From: Congeria kusceri
Lineage: Eukaryota; Mollusca; Bivalvia; Myida; Dreissenidae
Assembly (NCBI GenBank): GCA_027627225.1
Contig: CM051033.1
Coordinates: 11,066,558 to 11,130,557, forward strand
Length of the DNA: 64,000 nt
Reading direction: 5' to 3'
Under the pieces are notes generated by a model. It saw only the letters and a list, made by a program, of their open reading frames with translations. It had not been told where the DNA came from and made no database searches. How positions within the stretch are numbered: position 1 is the first letter of the stretch; every line of letters starts with the position of its first letter. Made by a program: the position numbers and the translations under genes. Shown here piece by piece: positions 34,438-45,999 of the stretch.

Positions 34438-34965
34438 AACTTAATATTAGTTTTAAAAAACTTGATCTCAACAACCTCACTTGATAATCGATCTCTGAGC
34501 TTATTCACTAATAGCCCTGCAGACGAAAACACTTGGTCTGATGGTACAGACGATGTTGGTACGGCTAGTACATTCTTGACGACAGCAGCGGTGTAGGATA
34601 CTTATGCGAGTTGACACGCCACAGGTCAGCGGGTTACTGTTTGGTTAACACTTTTCATCCATGTAGCGCAAACAACCTGCATCTTCCACTATACTTAGGG
34701 GCACATAATCCTGCACAATCATATCGGCTATGGCTTGAGTAATCCGTTCACTTTCACTTTTTGACACTGATTTAGTCGGCGTACTCACGGATGAATCAAG
34801 AGACACTTGCTTTTCGTTGCTTGCAGATTCCAGCGACGGGTGCTTTGAACGAAGATGATTGTTTAGATTTGAGGTTGTACCCCCAGATGTGTACACAAAC
34901 TTCTCATTGCATAGCTGACATGTTGCCGACATTTTATCGGCTGACCGTGAGAAATGCTTCACGCA
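34438..34965 (-). mobile_element. Internally deleted hAT transposase remnant
   Basis: Minus-strand 34645-34962 encodes a BED zinc finger (CQLCNEKF...HLRSKH) followed by ITQAIADMIVQDYVPLSIVED, the start of ZBED/hAT transposases. Then, in shifted frames at 34438-34640, come WRVNSHKYPT and VPTSSVPSDQVFSSAGLLVN, the hAT C-terminal dimerisation region, and a stop. The catalytic core between them (usually several hundred residues) is missing, so the copy cannot encode an active transposase. It lies within 650 bp of the carotenoid oxygenase start. Confidence 0.88.
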
Positions 34966-35455
34966 GCTGAAGGTTTAGTGGAGGCATGATGACAATGCAG
35001 TATGACAATTTAATGGACACTTTAATGAACGAGAAGTCTTTGAGATTAACCGGGAAACACATAGAATATATACCTGTGCTGTTTTACTCATTTTTATTTG
35101 TTATATTGAACGAATAAATGCTATAAAGTCGGCATGAAAAATGGTGGTGTTATTGCACCGCTAATTAAAGGAATGAAATTAAATTAATAGTAACAACTAA
35201 ACCGCATATTGCACCATACATTGTTCAAACATTGGCCTTTAATTAGCGTCAGCGTGAAAACATCGGTCTCCAATTAGCTTCAGTTTAACACCCAAATAAT
35301 GTTACGTACAAACTGCGCAAATATCGGTCTCTTCTTAGATGCGCACTTCCGGTAATTTGTAAACAGTCGCCATTTTTTTCATCTGACAATTTAAACCTCG
35401 TTTTCTTTACATAAGTGCCAGTTAATAGCCTCAAAATAACTCCCAATCTGTAAGT

Positions 35456-36508
35456 ATGGATCATCTAGACAGTTTTGACTGTTACAGCAACGAAAATTCA
35501 CAGGATGAACCATTTATTACACAGAACCGTTTTGTCATTCCACCGGCGGGAAGTACCACTAACCATGACAATATAAATAGGAAACGTTCTAGAGTAAACA
35601 CAGGTGGTGAATGTAGCAGTGGTACAGTCATAACAAACCAACATGACTTTGAACATTTATCTTTGGATGGAAAAATGACAGAAATATTCAAACAAATGAA
35701 AAATTTTGAACACAAAGTGGATGAATGTTTACTAATGCACACAAAAATTATATCCATTGAAGGGTCATTATCTGATCACAACTCACGAATCAAACTCCTG
35801 GAATACAAATCTATTGACATTGAGGCAAGGAGTCGAAGGAACAATCTCATATTTGGCGGGATCAGCGAACAGAGAGATGAAAACTGCCACAATGTCATAG
35901 CCCATTTCCTGGCTGAACAGCTCCAGCTAACCCCTTGTCCTCATATCCAGCGAGCACACCGTCGTGGAAGACTTTCTAAGGGTGCCACCAGAGGTATTAT
36001 TGTGAACTTTCTAGACTATCAAAACACAGTTAATGTCCTCTCACGTGCAAACCGGCTACGAGGAACTAATTTTAGCATCAACAGAGACTATCCAAAGGAA
36101 ATAACCCAAGCACGGAAAGCACTTTGGCCAAAATACAAGAAACTTCGCGAAAGTTATCCACGCAGCAAAGTCTCCATAGTCTTCCCTGCAAAAATTGTTG
36201 TAGACGGCAAGGTAGTCGACGAAATATTCCCTGACTGGAACGCGATCCTCCAGAGCAACAGAGTCTCTGCTAACTCACAAGCCTTCCAATCGAAACAGGC
36301 ACACTCCGAACCACCTTCCCATATCAGGAACCTAAACGTTAATCCTCCTGTTATCAACACGATCACTGTCATCCCCAGAAACACAACACTCCTGACACAC
36401 CAGCCCAGAGCGCTGAGCACATATCTAGGCGAACAAAGTCAGTATCCCCTCATCCTTCGAGGGCAAACACTCGTAAACATCCGCCATTATCTCCTAGGAC
36501 TCCCCTGA
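35456..36508 (+). CDS. LINE ORF1 (L1-ORF1p-like RNA-binding protein)
   Basis: An intact 350-residue frame. Residues about 65-125 look coiled-coil-forming (LSLDGKMTEIFKQMKNFEHK onward). A central RRM-like/C-terminal region follows: ARSRRNNLIFGGI, HIQRAHRRGR, IIVNFLDYQN and FSINRDYPKEITQARKALWP, the pattern of L1 ORF1p ('transposase 22') proteins. In LINEs this protein coats the RNA and acts as a nucleic-acid chaperone. The last 80 residues are Pro/Thr-rich and unassigned. It precedes ORF2 by about 150 bp. The frame is open although ORF2 is broken. Confidence 0.88.
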   Translation: MDHLDSFDCYSNENSQDEPFITQNRFVIPPAGSTTNHDNINRKRSRVNTGGECSSGTVITNQHDFEHLSLDGKMTEIFKQMKNFEHKVDECLLMHTKIISIEGSLSDHNSRIKLLEYKSIDIEARSRRNNLIFGGISEQRDENCHNVIAHFLAEQLQLTPCPHIQRAHRRGRLSKGATRGIIVNFLDYQNTVNVLSRANRLRGTNFSINRDYPKEITQARKALWPKYKKLRESYPRSKVSIVFPAKIVVDGKVVDEIFPDWNAILQSNRVSANSQAFQSKQAHSEPPSHIRNLNVNPPVINTITVIPRNTTLLTHQPRALSTYLGEQSQYPLILRGQTLVNIRHYLLGLP

Positions 36509-36683
36509 GCGCACAGTCCTTTGTGCAGGGGATACAACGTCCATGGGACACCTCTCGTACTGCTGAGTCTGTACAAAACCGGAATACTCCACAGACGCCA
36601 AATTTGAACAGGGCTCCAGATGCCAGCAGCCATCCCCACTAGGCCAGAGGGGGGGTCGAATCACTCTCTAATCTGGAAGAGAA

Positions 36684-37999
36684 AAACATAAAATTAGGAA
36701 CCTTAAACGTTAGTGGACTCAAGAAAAGACTCAATTACCCAGAATTCACTGAACTCATTAGTAATTACGACATATTTTATATCTCGGAAACCCACACTGA
36801 TGAACACGATATTATTAAAATAAATAAATATGAATATTTAGCCAAACACAGAACAAGAGTATAAGCGTAAATCTGGTGGCATTGGTATATTTGTTAAAGA
36901 CCAACTTACTTCCTCAATTAAAGTCCTACAATCAAACTCTGAATATGTACTATGGATATCCATTTGCAAATCATTAGCGAAACTTGATGAAAATATTATA
37001 ATAGGAGCTGTATATGTTACACCCGAAAACTCCAAATTTTTAAACGATGACGAGTTTATGGCCTTTGAAAATGAAATCTCTCAAAAATGTAATGAACATA
37101 AATATGTAATTCTTGCAGGAGATTTCAATAGCAGAGTTGGAAGCATGAAAGATTACATAACTACAGATCCCCATTTAAATGACATGTTCGATATTGATGA
37201 TATACAGAGCCAACTTGACAAATATAAAACCCTTGAACAATTATCTATCCCACTTATTCGTACTTCTAAAGACCATCGAACAAATACCCATGGACTGCGA
37301 CTTATTGATTTATGCAAAAATAACATTTTTATCCTCAATGGAAGATTATCATCAGGTAATGATTGTGCTATCTTAACTTTCAGAAATAAATCTACAATTG
37401 ATTATGTAATTGCCTCATCTGATTGCTTTTACTTTCTCTCAGATTTTCATATCATTGAAACAGATTCACTGTTCTCAGATGGTCATAATGCCCTCACTTT
37501 GTCCATAAACATACCACACAGAAAATGCTCCAATATTTCCACCAAAAATCTAAGTGACATGAATCTGAAACCAAAATGGACTCCTGACTTGTCCAACCAA
37601 TTTGTTAACAATATTAACCTTAACATAATAGACCAAATACTCTTGCAAATTAACACTTACCCACAATCACAGCAGACAATTGAGCACATAACCGATCAAC
37701 TCCAATCAGTATTCCATCAAGCTTCCACCAGCACATACCCTGAAAATAAAAAACGATTTTATTATAATAGACCAGAAAACAATAAACCATGGTTTGGTCC
37801 TCAATGTTCTAAAGCACGAAAAAATTATCATACTGCCAAAAATGACTACACAAAAAACAAAACTATAGACAACAAACAAAGAATGATCAATGCCAGTAAG
37901 GAATATAAACGCACCATGAACTACCACATTAATGCCAGCAAACATAACATGTCAAATAAACTTCGTTCAATGTCCGACAAAAATCCTAAACAGTACTGA
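36684..37999 (+). pseudogene. LINE ORF2 part: endonuclease
   Basis: Starts KLGTLNVSGLK and has IFYISETHTDEHD (catalytic Glu). A single frameshift falls at about 36855; the other frame continues with KSGGIGIFVKDQL. Further on are VILAGDFNSRVG, STIDYVIASSD and SDGHNALTL, the catalytic Asn, Asp and His motifs. The frame ends at a TGA (37997-37999) in a place where related proteins have Trp (KQY-W-SFLNKLKPK), so this is a nonsense mutation, not the protein end. Confidence 0.88.
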
Positions 38000-38734
38000 T
38001 CCTTTTTAAATAAACTTAAACCAAAAACTAAAGTTAAAACTATACCCACATTAGATGAATTTCATGATCACTTCAAAGAAATTAATACCAGCACAATCGA
38101 TGACAATCGCTTCAATGACACAAACTCCCATCTACAAAATGACACAAGCAACAGGCTTAATACCCCAATTACTGAAGAAGAAATAGAAAAATGTATCACA
38201 AAGCTTAAAAATTCTAAAACACCTAGCCCATTCGACAATATTTTAAATGAGTATATCAAGTCCACTAAACATCTACTTATGCCTGTTTACCATAAACTAT
38301 TTAACTGTGTACTGGAAACAGGGTTCATTCCACAAAGCTGGCTAAATGGAATAATCATACCTATATTTAAAAACAAAGGTGACCCTAAAGATCCTAATAA
38401 CTACCGACCAATTACTATCCTCAGTTGTCTAGGTAAACTTTTTACTTCCATACTCAATGAAAGATTAAACAAATTCCTTAATGAAAATAATATTTTAGAT
38501 GAAAATCAAGCTGGCTTTAGGAAAGGCTACTTTTGCTCTGACCATATTTTTACATTATATTCATTGATCGAAATACTGAAAAAAAGAAAACAAAAACTAT
38601 TCTGCGCCTTCATTGATTTTTCACAAGCATTCGACAAGGTTTGGCGAATTGGCCTATGGCACAAACTTATTAAACAAAATATAAATGGCAAGTTTTTACA
38701 TTTAATTCAAAACGTACAACAATATCAAATCTAG
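38000..38734 (+). pseudogene. LINE ORF2 part: reverse transcriptase, first half
   Basis: Continues in the same frame after the TGA: PSPFDNILNEYIK, GFIPQSWLNGIIIPIFKNKG, NYRPITILSCLGKLF, DENQAGFRKGY and CAFIDFSQAFDKV (motif A with its catalytic Asp). The frame is lost at about 38725 by a small indel. Confidence 0.9.
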
Positions 38735-40088
38735 TATCTCTATTAACGGCAATATTTCAGAAACCTTCGTATCAGAAATTGGCGTTAGACAAGGCGAAAA
38801 TCTATCTCCAATTCTTTTTTCCATCTTCTTAAATGACCTTCAAACACATATGCACCTCAATGGCTCAACTGGCATAGAACTAGAAAATCCCCTGGATTTG
38901 TCTCTTTGGCTAAAACTACTTATTCTACTTTATGCTGATGACACTGTGATTTTATCTGATTCAAAAATAGACTTCCAAAATAGTTTAAATACCTTCCATA
39001 AATACTGTGATAACTGGCATTTAAAAATAAACCTTAGCAAAACAAAAATTGTAATATTTGGTGCAAGACAACTACAAAACTTCCATTTCACATTAGGAGA
39101 CAACCCTGTAAAAATCACTGACCGTTACCACTACCTAGGCATTACCCTTTCCAGCAATGGTTCTTTCCTCAATGCACGGAAACACTTAGCCGAGCAAGCA
39201 ACAAAAGCAATGCACCTTCTATATACTAGAGCAAATAATGCAGAGCTACCTATTGATTTAATTCTTAAACTTTTCGACCACACTGTTTTACCAATTTTAA
39301 TCTATGGCTCATACATTTTTGGTTTTGAAAATGTAGATATCTTGGAGAAAGTCCATAATAACTTTCTTAGAAAAATTACGAATGCTCGGAAATCAACCCC
39401 AATGGCTTTTTTATATGGTGAACTTGGCAGATACCCTATAGCAATTAACATCAAAAGTCGCATGATCTCTTTTTGGAATAGAATCTTAATAGGCAAAGAT
39501 CAGAAATTATCTATCCAAATCTATAAATACATGATGAACTTGCCAATCTCAAATTTTAAATGGGCCAACAAAATTAAAGAAATCCTCACCTCAGTAAACT
39601 TAAGTAACTTATGGGATAACCAATTCCTAACAACCCAAAATAATATTTGCCACTTAGTCAAAGCCAAATTATTAACCCAATTCAAAACCCAATGGCACAA
39701 TCAACTACAGCAAACACATAAGGGACAAATATATACCAGTTTCAAACAAACTCCATCCTTTGAAGACTACTTTATAAAACTTACAAAAACTGAATATACA
39801 TACCTCTTTAAATTTAGAACTGCAAATCACTGGTTACCAGTTGAAACCGGTCGATACGATGGAACCCCATTTGAGGAAAGAATATGCAGCCTTTGTAACT
39901 CTGGTCAAGTTGGCTCCGAACATCACTATCTACTAAACTGCGATTTCTTTAAATCTGAAAGAGAACAATTCTTAGGACATGATCTTTATGATGCTACTCT
40001 TATTAAAATCCTAACATCTAATTCCTTACAACTATTACAGAATACAAGCAAATTTATTCGCTTCATATTCAGTAAGTTTAAGCGATAG
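38735..40088 (+). pseudogene. LINE ORF2 part: RT second half and Cys/His tail
   Basis: In the third frame: ISINGNISETF, GVRQGENLSPILFSIFLNDL (motif B), LLYADDTVILSDS (motif C with YADD intact), KINLSKTKIVIFG and YHYLGITLSSNG. A long thumb region follows, ending with RICSLCNSGQVGSEHHYLLNC, a Cys-x2-Cys...His...Cys tail. The frame from 38850 is open for 412 residues to TAG at 40088. Confidence 0.92.
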
Positions 40089-41360
40089 CAAGTTATCTAT
40101 TTAACTACCTGTTTTTACCAATGCCACCAGCTAATACACCAACTCTAATATTGTAGTTTGTAACAATACTGCCTTTATTTCAATGTATTTTTATTGTTAA
40201 CAGCATAACATATTTACATATTATCTCAATATAAGTGAACGTTTACACTTGTGTAATCAATATATCAAAATATTTGTCTGGTCACAAATGTATATATTTT
40301 TGCATGTATATACTAATCACATTATTTACTTTAATTAGAAATATATGCATGTAAATATAAACTGTGCAATGTAAATAACAACTTCATTCTGTATTTGTAC
40401 CAAATGATAACTGCATAATTATATGTCAATATTAACGTAAGATTGCTATATACTTATACTCATATAACAGAAATAATTGCAGCATTATATAAGAGTAGTA
40501 CAAAATGGTACCACTCAAGTACAAGTGTTAACATTTTAAATATTTTTGCCTGCTATATTGATATTATATTTAAATTAAGGCAATGGAAACAATTGTTGCA
40601 TTCTAAATGAGTACAACTGATACCTATATTTCACCTACAATCCTGTTTCTTTATCCTAATTAATCTAGCAGTTCTAGTACATAAATTAATAATTATACTT
40701 TTGTTACTTCCCTTTAAACTTATCCAGCACACAAATTATAATTTGCTTTTGCCCCATCAGTCATTTAATGTTAACCCCTCAGATAACGGCATTCTCCATT
40801 GTAATCCTGCAATGCAAAGCTGATTAGAGTAATTACCACACACAATAGGTCCTCCATCTTGCCTTTGTGTTCAACATCGAACTCGCGTGCAGGTGCACTC
40901 AAGCGTAAATCAGGACAAAAATAACTGCTGTTGACTGAAACCGTTACAAAGCTAGCTCCAGCACCATAAACGCTAACGCACACAGTCTTTCGCAACAACA
41001 TGTCTTTTAAGTATTGATAATGAATTAAATTTCTGACGCAAAATGTAAACCTTTTAAAACGCGTAGTCGTCTCAATTTCTCAATCCGAAACGCCGCGTGC
41101 AAACGAAAATACGTCACCGCACAACTATGATCACAAACCACTAATTATTTTTACCAGTGCTAGTATTAAAATGCTCTTATAGAACTGTACTATTATTTGT
41201 TTCTTAAATGCCACGATTATGATGATTATGATAACTATGACGATTATCATTATTATGATTATTATGATTAGTATGATGATTTTGAATATGATATGATAAT
41301 GATTGTGAGTTTGATAATTTTATCAAGTTTTTGGTATTTTGATTTTGATTATAGATCTCA
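40089..41360. other. AT-rich sequence after the LINE ORF2
   Basis: Possible LINE 3' UTR. No gene is supported. The minus-strand frame at 40771-41001 shows no recognisable motif. A tgat/tgattatg-rich tract lies at 41215-41300. Confidence 0.4.
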
Positions 41361-41364
41361 CATT

Positions 41365-41369
41365 ATTGC

Positions 41370-41422
<53 letters not shown>

Positions 41423-41425
41423 GTA
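41365..41425 (+). repeat. (ATT)n microsatellite
   Basis: About 18 uninterrupted ATT triplets, then diverged tagtagtatt. Confidence 0.95.
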
Positions 41426-41789
41426 GTAGTATTATTATCATATGTTCCGACTATGTATCTTATTATTTAAATACCCCCCGTATATCATCTACACAATTGT
41501 GTTAACGTAAAAATTATCGGAAGTTACTAATTTACTAACAATTTTGCTTTGTTATATTGCCCTAATTGTATATGTTATATACTTGGGTGAAAATAAAAGT
41601 CTTGTTCTGTTCTGTTCTAGGGTCCGTTTACGACTCGATTTTCACAGTTTGCTTAATCTGTTATCTCCCACTGCGCATACGGGTATCAATGGTGTTAAAT
41701 AACATGTCAATGTGACAAATTAGGTAACTGTGAAAACATTATGATCGCGGATTATACAATTAAACTAGTTTATTATGGATAATTTTTTT

Positions 41790-41858
41790 GCCATTCGAAT
41801 ACTCATTTAATATTCGAATATTCGGTCAAGTATTCGAATATTCGTTGACATCCCTATA
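41790..41858. repeat. Solitary TIR-like end with attcgaat motifs
   Basis: Ends caagtattcgaatattcg ttgacatccct, closely matching the termini of the element at 8761-9456. No partner end was found nearby. Confidence 0.6.
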
Positions 41859-41884
41859 CAAAATGCAAATTTATACATGAAATC

Positions 41885-42185
41885 TCTGGTAAGAGTGGGA
41901 GAGAGAAGAGGGAGGCTGTAAAGAGTGGTAGAGAGGAGAGGGAGGCAGGAAATAGTGGAAGAGAGGAGAGCGAGGCTAGTAACAGTGAGGTAGATAGAAG
42001 AGATGGAGGCTGGAAAGGCTGATAGAGGGGATATGGAGGTTGGAAGAGTGGGAGAGAGGAGTTGGAGGCTGGAAAGAGTAGAGGAGAGGAGATAGAGGTT
42101 TGAAAAAGTGACTGTGAAAAAGGATGTTGGTTAAGAGTGACAGATAAACAGGGAGTCTGGAACAAGTGGGAGAGAGGAGTGGCCA
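41885..42185 (+). repeat. Purine-rich minisatellite, block 1
   Basis: Diverged units of about 30 bp such as ggaggctggaaagagtggga gagaggag. They are related to the 32-bp units at 42545-42945 and 44540-45170. Confidence 0.85.
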
Positions 42186-42360
42186 GGGGCGTATCTAAGG
42201 CAAAATCGACTGTTGCCCGTGTGTATGTAATTGTAGGTATTTCCCCTCTATTTTTGGTCTCTGTGATGTACATGAACTGTATATGAATAATTGAAACAAA
42301 TAAAATTAAAGCCTTATGTTGTATTAAATTTGAAGCACTTTTGTCAATACTACCAGGGCT

Positions 42361-42497
42361 CTACATTATTAAGAATATCATTGCATTCCAAGTGATGTTA
42401 CAGTATGGGTTACTATGTGCATGTGGGTAACATCCGTCTTTGCAACAGGCACGAATTGGGCACGATTGTCCGTTTAAAATGCATGTCTCTATTTTAG
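42361..42497 (-). CDS. Possible small cysteine-rich exon (cystine-knot-type spacing)
   Basis: The minus-strand frame ending at TAG 42361 encodes a 45-residue tail with six cysteines: C-x6-C-x4-CC-x3-C-x9-C. This is the order of inhibitor-cystine-knot peptides, which in animals serve varied roles. A possible acceptor (gtccgtag|CT) precedes it, with a weak pyrimidine tract. No signal-peptide exon was found, and upstream in the same frame there is only minisatellite. It could be a chance frame or the last exon of a small secreted peptide gene. I do not assign a function. Confidence 0.3.
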
Positions 42498-42544
42498 CTA
42501 CGGACATACTCATAAAGGTCGTCACTGGAGGCTGTTGAAAAGGG

Positions 42545-42945
42545 AGTGAGAAAGGAGAGAAAGTATAGAAATAGTGTGATGACGAGGAGAGGGTGGATTG
42601 AAATAGTGTGATACAGAGAAGAGGGAGGCTGGACATAGTGCGATACAGAGAAGAGGGAGGGTGGACATAGTGTGATACAGAGAAGAGGGAGGGTGGACAT
42701 AGTGCGATACAGAGGAAAGGGAGGGTGGACATAGTGCAATACAGAGGAGAGAGAGGGTGGACATAGTGCGATACAGAGAAGAGGGAGGGTGGACAGAGTG
42801 TGATGCAGAGAAGAGGGAGGGTGGACATAGTGCGATACAGAGGAGAGGGAGGGTGGACGTAGTGCGATACAGAAGAGGGAGGGTGGACATAGTGCGATAC
42901 AGAGGAGAGGGAGGGTGGACATAATGCCATACAGAGGGAGGAATG
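42545..42945 (+). repeat. Purine-rich 32-bp minisatellite, block 2
   Basis: About 12 units of gtggacatagtgcgatacag agaagagggagg (32 bp). Minus-strand open frames full of Ser/Pro/Tyr/His (42361-43059 and two others) are products of this array. Confidence 0.95.
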
Positions 42946-43406
42946 TTGAAACTTTTTTTCCGTTTCCGGTTGGATACATGGCGCAATCAAAAAATAGTTG
43001 TTACAGTTTTTGGTGGAAAAAACGCGTCGGATGAGTGATAAAAGTGTGAAATGTGACATTAATACGGACTAAAATTAACAGGAGCAACCGTATGTATAAT
43101 ATTATATTGAGAACTTGCGTTTAAAATGATAGAAATTGACTAGATCCACACTAGATGCTTAAAAAGTGGGTGGAGATTGTCCTACCAAAATCTTATGTGA
43201 CACAATTTGAGGCTGTCAACAAAGAAAAATATTGCACAACCTTGCATTCGTCATGGTTGACAAGCTCTAAAGATAAACGTTCATTTAGCTACAACCGTTA
43301 TTATATATAACAAGTTATAATCAGTTACTGTACGTACTTCTCAGTACGCTGTTACTGGAAAATACAATCGGATAAGTATTGTTTGCGCATTTAGCCGCTA
43401 GCGAAA

Positions 43407-44515
43407 ATGAGTGGAAAGCGTGCACACTCCTCCACGGCCAGTGAAGCGACAGTTCATGATACTATTTGCTTGGAGAGTTCAGTCTTCGATGAGAAAATAG
43501 TCAATACATCAGCAAAATACGGCAAAAAGAAAAAACAAAACCTGACTCCAAAAAACAAAAGACCTTATCAAGCTTTGTACACAGTAACGGCAATGAAACC
43601 GCGTGCGCGCCAGAAATAGTCAAGATAGAAAAAAGGCTAGACAAATAAACAAAAAATTGACGAAAGTGCTTACAAACGATGATTCTTCATTTATAAAAGA
43701 CATGATAAAAGATACCGTTGAACAAATAAAGGACAAAATACTAGGTTCCGTAATAAATCGATTCGAGGTCCTGGAGGGGAAATTCTTCGAAAAATGAAGT
43801 AGACAGCTTAAAAAAAGAAATTGGTGCAAAACAAAAATGCATTGAAGATCTTAAATCAGAATGTCATAAACTGGCGTCAGAAAAGCAAATGCAGTCGGCA
43901 CTCGGTGACGAAGTCGCCAACAACCATGAACAGTACAGTAGCCGCAATAACATCCGGCTGACCGGCGTTGATGGTGACAATGACCGTCAAACATCCGAGT
44001 CGGTGACGTCACAGGTAGCGAATATTATCAACGAAAAGTTAGAAATGAACCTCCAGCCTGGCCATATAGACATTACTCATCGTTTGGGTAAATTAAAAAC
44101 AATTGAAAACAGAAATATCATCGTAAAATTTGTACGACGACAAACGAAAGTCGATGTAATGCGCCTGGCCAAGACATTCAAAGGATCCAATATATTCGCA
44201 AACGAGGATCTGACAAAGCTGAACGCTGAGGTGTTGGCGTCTTTACGCCTAAAAGACCCCGAACGTGTTGAAAAAGCGTGGTCTTTTGAAGGAAACTTGT
44301 ATGTACTGTTTCATGGCAAACAACATGCAGACAACAAAAAGACTATAAAAATTGGCTTGACATGCCCTGACCTAAAAAGTTCTACTCGCAAACCGTGGAA
44401 AAACACGTGCAGCTCATGCAGCGGTCCAACGATCAGCCCAGTAGATCCTATTATAATCCAGTGCGAGACATTTAACTCTTCATTGTTTTTCTGTTACATG
44501 TACTGTACTACGTGA
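43407..44515 (+). pseudogene. LINE ORF1-like fragment inside the minisatellite
   Basis: Three successive frames (43407-43619, 43603-43797, 43889-44515) together read as an L1-ORF1p-like protein. It has a basic N-terminus, a coiled-coil-like stretch (DTVEQIKDKILGSVINRFEV), then YSSRNNIRLTGVDGD, IDITHRLGK, NIIVKFVRRQTKVDVMR and IFANEDLTKLNAEVL. Two +1 frameshifts break it. The last frame ends with TCSSCSGP. No endonuclease or RT follows; minisatellite resumes at 44540. Confidence 0.8.
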
Positions 44516-44539
44516 ATCTTGTATAAGCATTTAATTGTA

Positions 44540-45200
44540 TGGTAAAGAGGAGAGGGAGGATGGAAATGTTGTATTGAATAGAAGAGGAAGGATGGAGATT
44601 GTGTGATAAAGAGAGGGAGGATGGAATTACTGTACTATGGCGAAGAGGGAGGATGGAAATAGTGTGATAAAGAGGAGATAGAGGAAAGAAATAGTGTAAT
44701 AAAGAGGAGACGGAGGATGGAAACAGTGTGATAAAGAGGAGTTGGAGGATGGAAATAGTGCGATAAAGAGGAGAGGGAGGATATAATTAGTGTGATACAA
44801 AAGAGAGGGAGGAATTAAATAGTACGATACAGAGGAGGGGGGAGTGAAATAGTGGTATAAAGAGGAGATGGAGGATGGAAATAGTGTGCTAAAGTGAAGA
44901 GGGAGGATGGAAATAGTGTGCTAAAGTGAAGAGGGAGGATGGAAATGTGTGCAAAAGTGAAGAGCGGGGATTGAAATAGTTCACTAAAGATAAAAGGGAG
45001 GATGGAAGTAGTGTGATAAAAGAGGAAAGGAAGGATGGAAATAGTGTTATAAAGAGGAGAGGAGGATGGAAATAATGTTATTTAGTGGAGAGGGAAGATG
45101 GAAATAGTGTAATAAAGAGGATAGGGAGGATAGAAATATTGTGATCTAGTGGAGAAGGGGGCTGTAAAGAGTGCGAGAGAGAAGGCTATAGTGTAAGACA
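44540..45200 (+). repeat. Purine-rich 32-bp minisatellite, block 3
   Basis: About 20 units with consensus gatggaaatagtgtgataaa gaggagagggag (32 bp), the same period as and closely similar to block 2. Confidence 0.93.
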
Positions 45201-45434
45201 GAAGAGACTGGCTATAAAGTGTTTGTGAAAGGACTGCTGACTGAAATGAACAAAGCAGAGTAAATTCAACGTATTGAGAAAAAGCCACCGGGCTAACACG
45301 ACCAGTACCACGATGATTTTGGGTCCGACGCAAAGGGCAAGGTATGAAATCATAATATCCTCATGTATTTGTGCGATTTATGTTATGTTCCGATGTTTTC
45401 GCCATGCTTATATACCCACTCATTATATCAATGA

Positions 45435-45800
45435 CCCAGCCAGCAAGCCTATATTGGTCCGAAATCTATCCGATATGTTCTGAATATCGGATAGATATCG
45501 CTCGCGATATCTATCCGATCAACGTTTTGCCCATCGGAATTTGATCGGGCCGTCATCGAAGCATTACATATCGGATAGACATCGGGCCAATATCGTCCTA
45601 GAAAGCGAGCCTACATCGGTCCGACATCTATCAGATATGCTTTAAATATCTCGGATAGATATCGCTCGCGATATCTATCCGATCAACGTTTTGCCCATCG
45701 GCATTTGATCGGATAGATGTCGGAGCATTGTTTATCGGACGAATATCAGATAGACATCGGGCCAATATCGTTCCAGCTAGCAAGCCTACATTGGTCCAAT
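45435..45800. repeat. Subterminal ~165-bp direct repeats with long palindromes
   Basis: Two units (about 45440-45603 and 45604-45778) and part of a third. Each contains an almost perfect palindrome built on cggatagatatcgc/gcgatatctatccg (45486-45519 and 45651-45682) with a 2-base centre. Such arrays are common binding sites for transposases in other families. Confidence 0.85.
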
Positions 45801-45999
45801 ATCTATTCGACGATGTTATCAATATCTTTGGAATTGATAACCACACTTGTTTATTTTAATGCTAAATTTCAAAATGATGTGCAATTTGGAACAACACTCA
45901 AGAAAGTGTACATATCTTCATTTTTAATAACTACATCTAATTCTATCTTTTCAAAACATTGCATACGTTTGAGAACCAAATTATAATAAAACAATCCCA

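Larger units (their letters stand above)
35456..41620 (+). mobile_element. Near full-length, broken non-LTR retrotransposon
   Basis: Plus-strand order: ORF1 (35456-36508), endonuclease (36684-37999), RT (38000-40088), then an AT-rich region ending aaaataaaagtcttgttctg ttctgttct at about 41590-41617. That end looks like a LINE 3' tail with a short repeat. ORF2 has frameshifts at about 36855 and 38725 and an in-frame TGA at 37997. Clade is left open. The 3' limit is inferred from the tail motif, and the 1.5-kb 3' region could include other sequence. Confidence 0.85.

Noticed and set aside
42361..43059. Long Ser/Pro/His-rich minus-strand frames, apparently repetitive proteins
   Set aside because: Three overlapping frames all read the same 32-bp purine-rich minisatellite. 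Only the short cysteine-rich tail was kept as a weak candidate.
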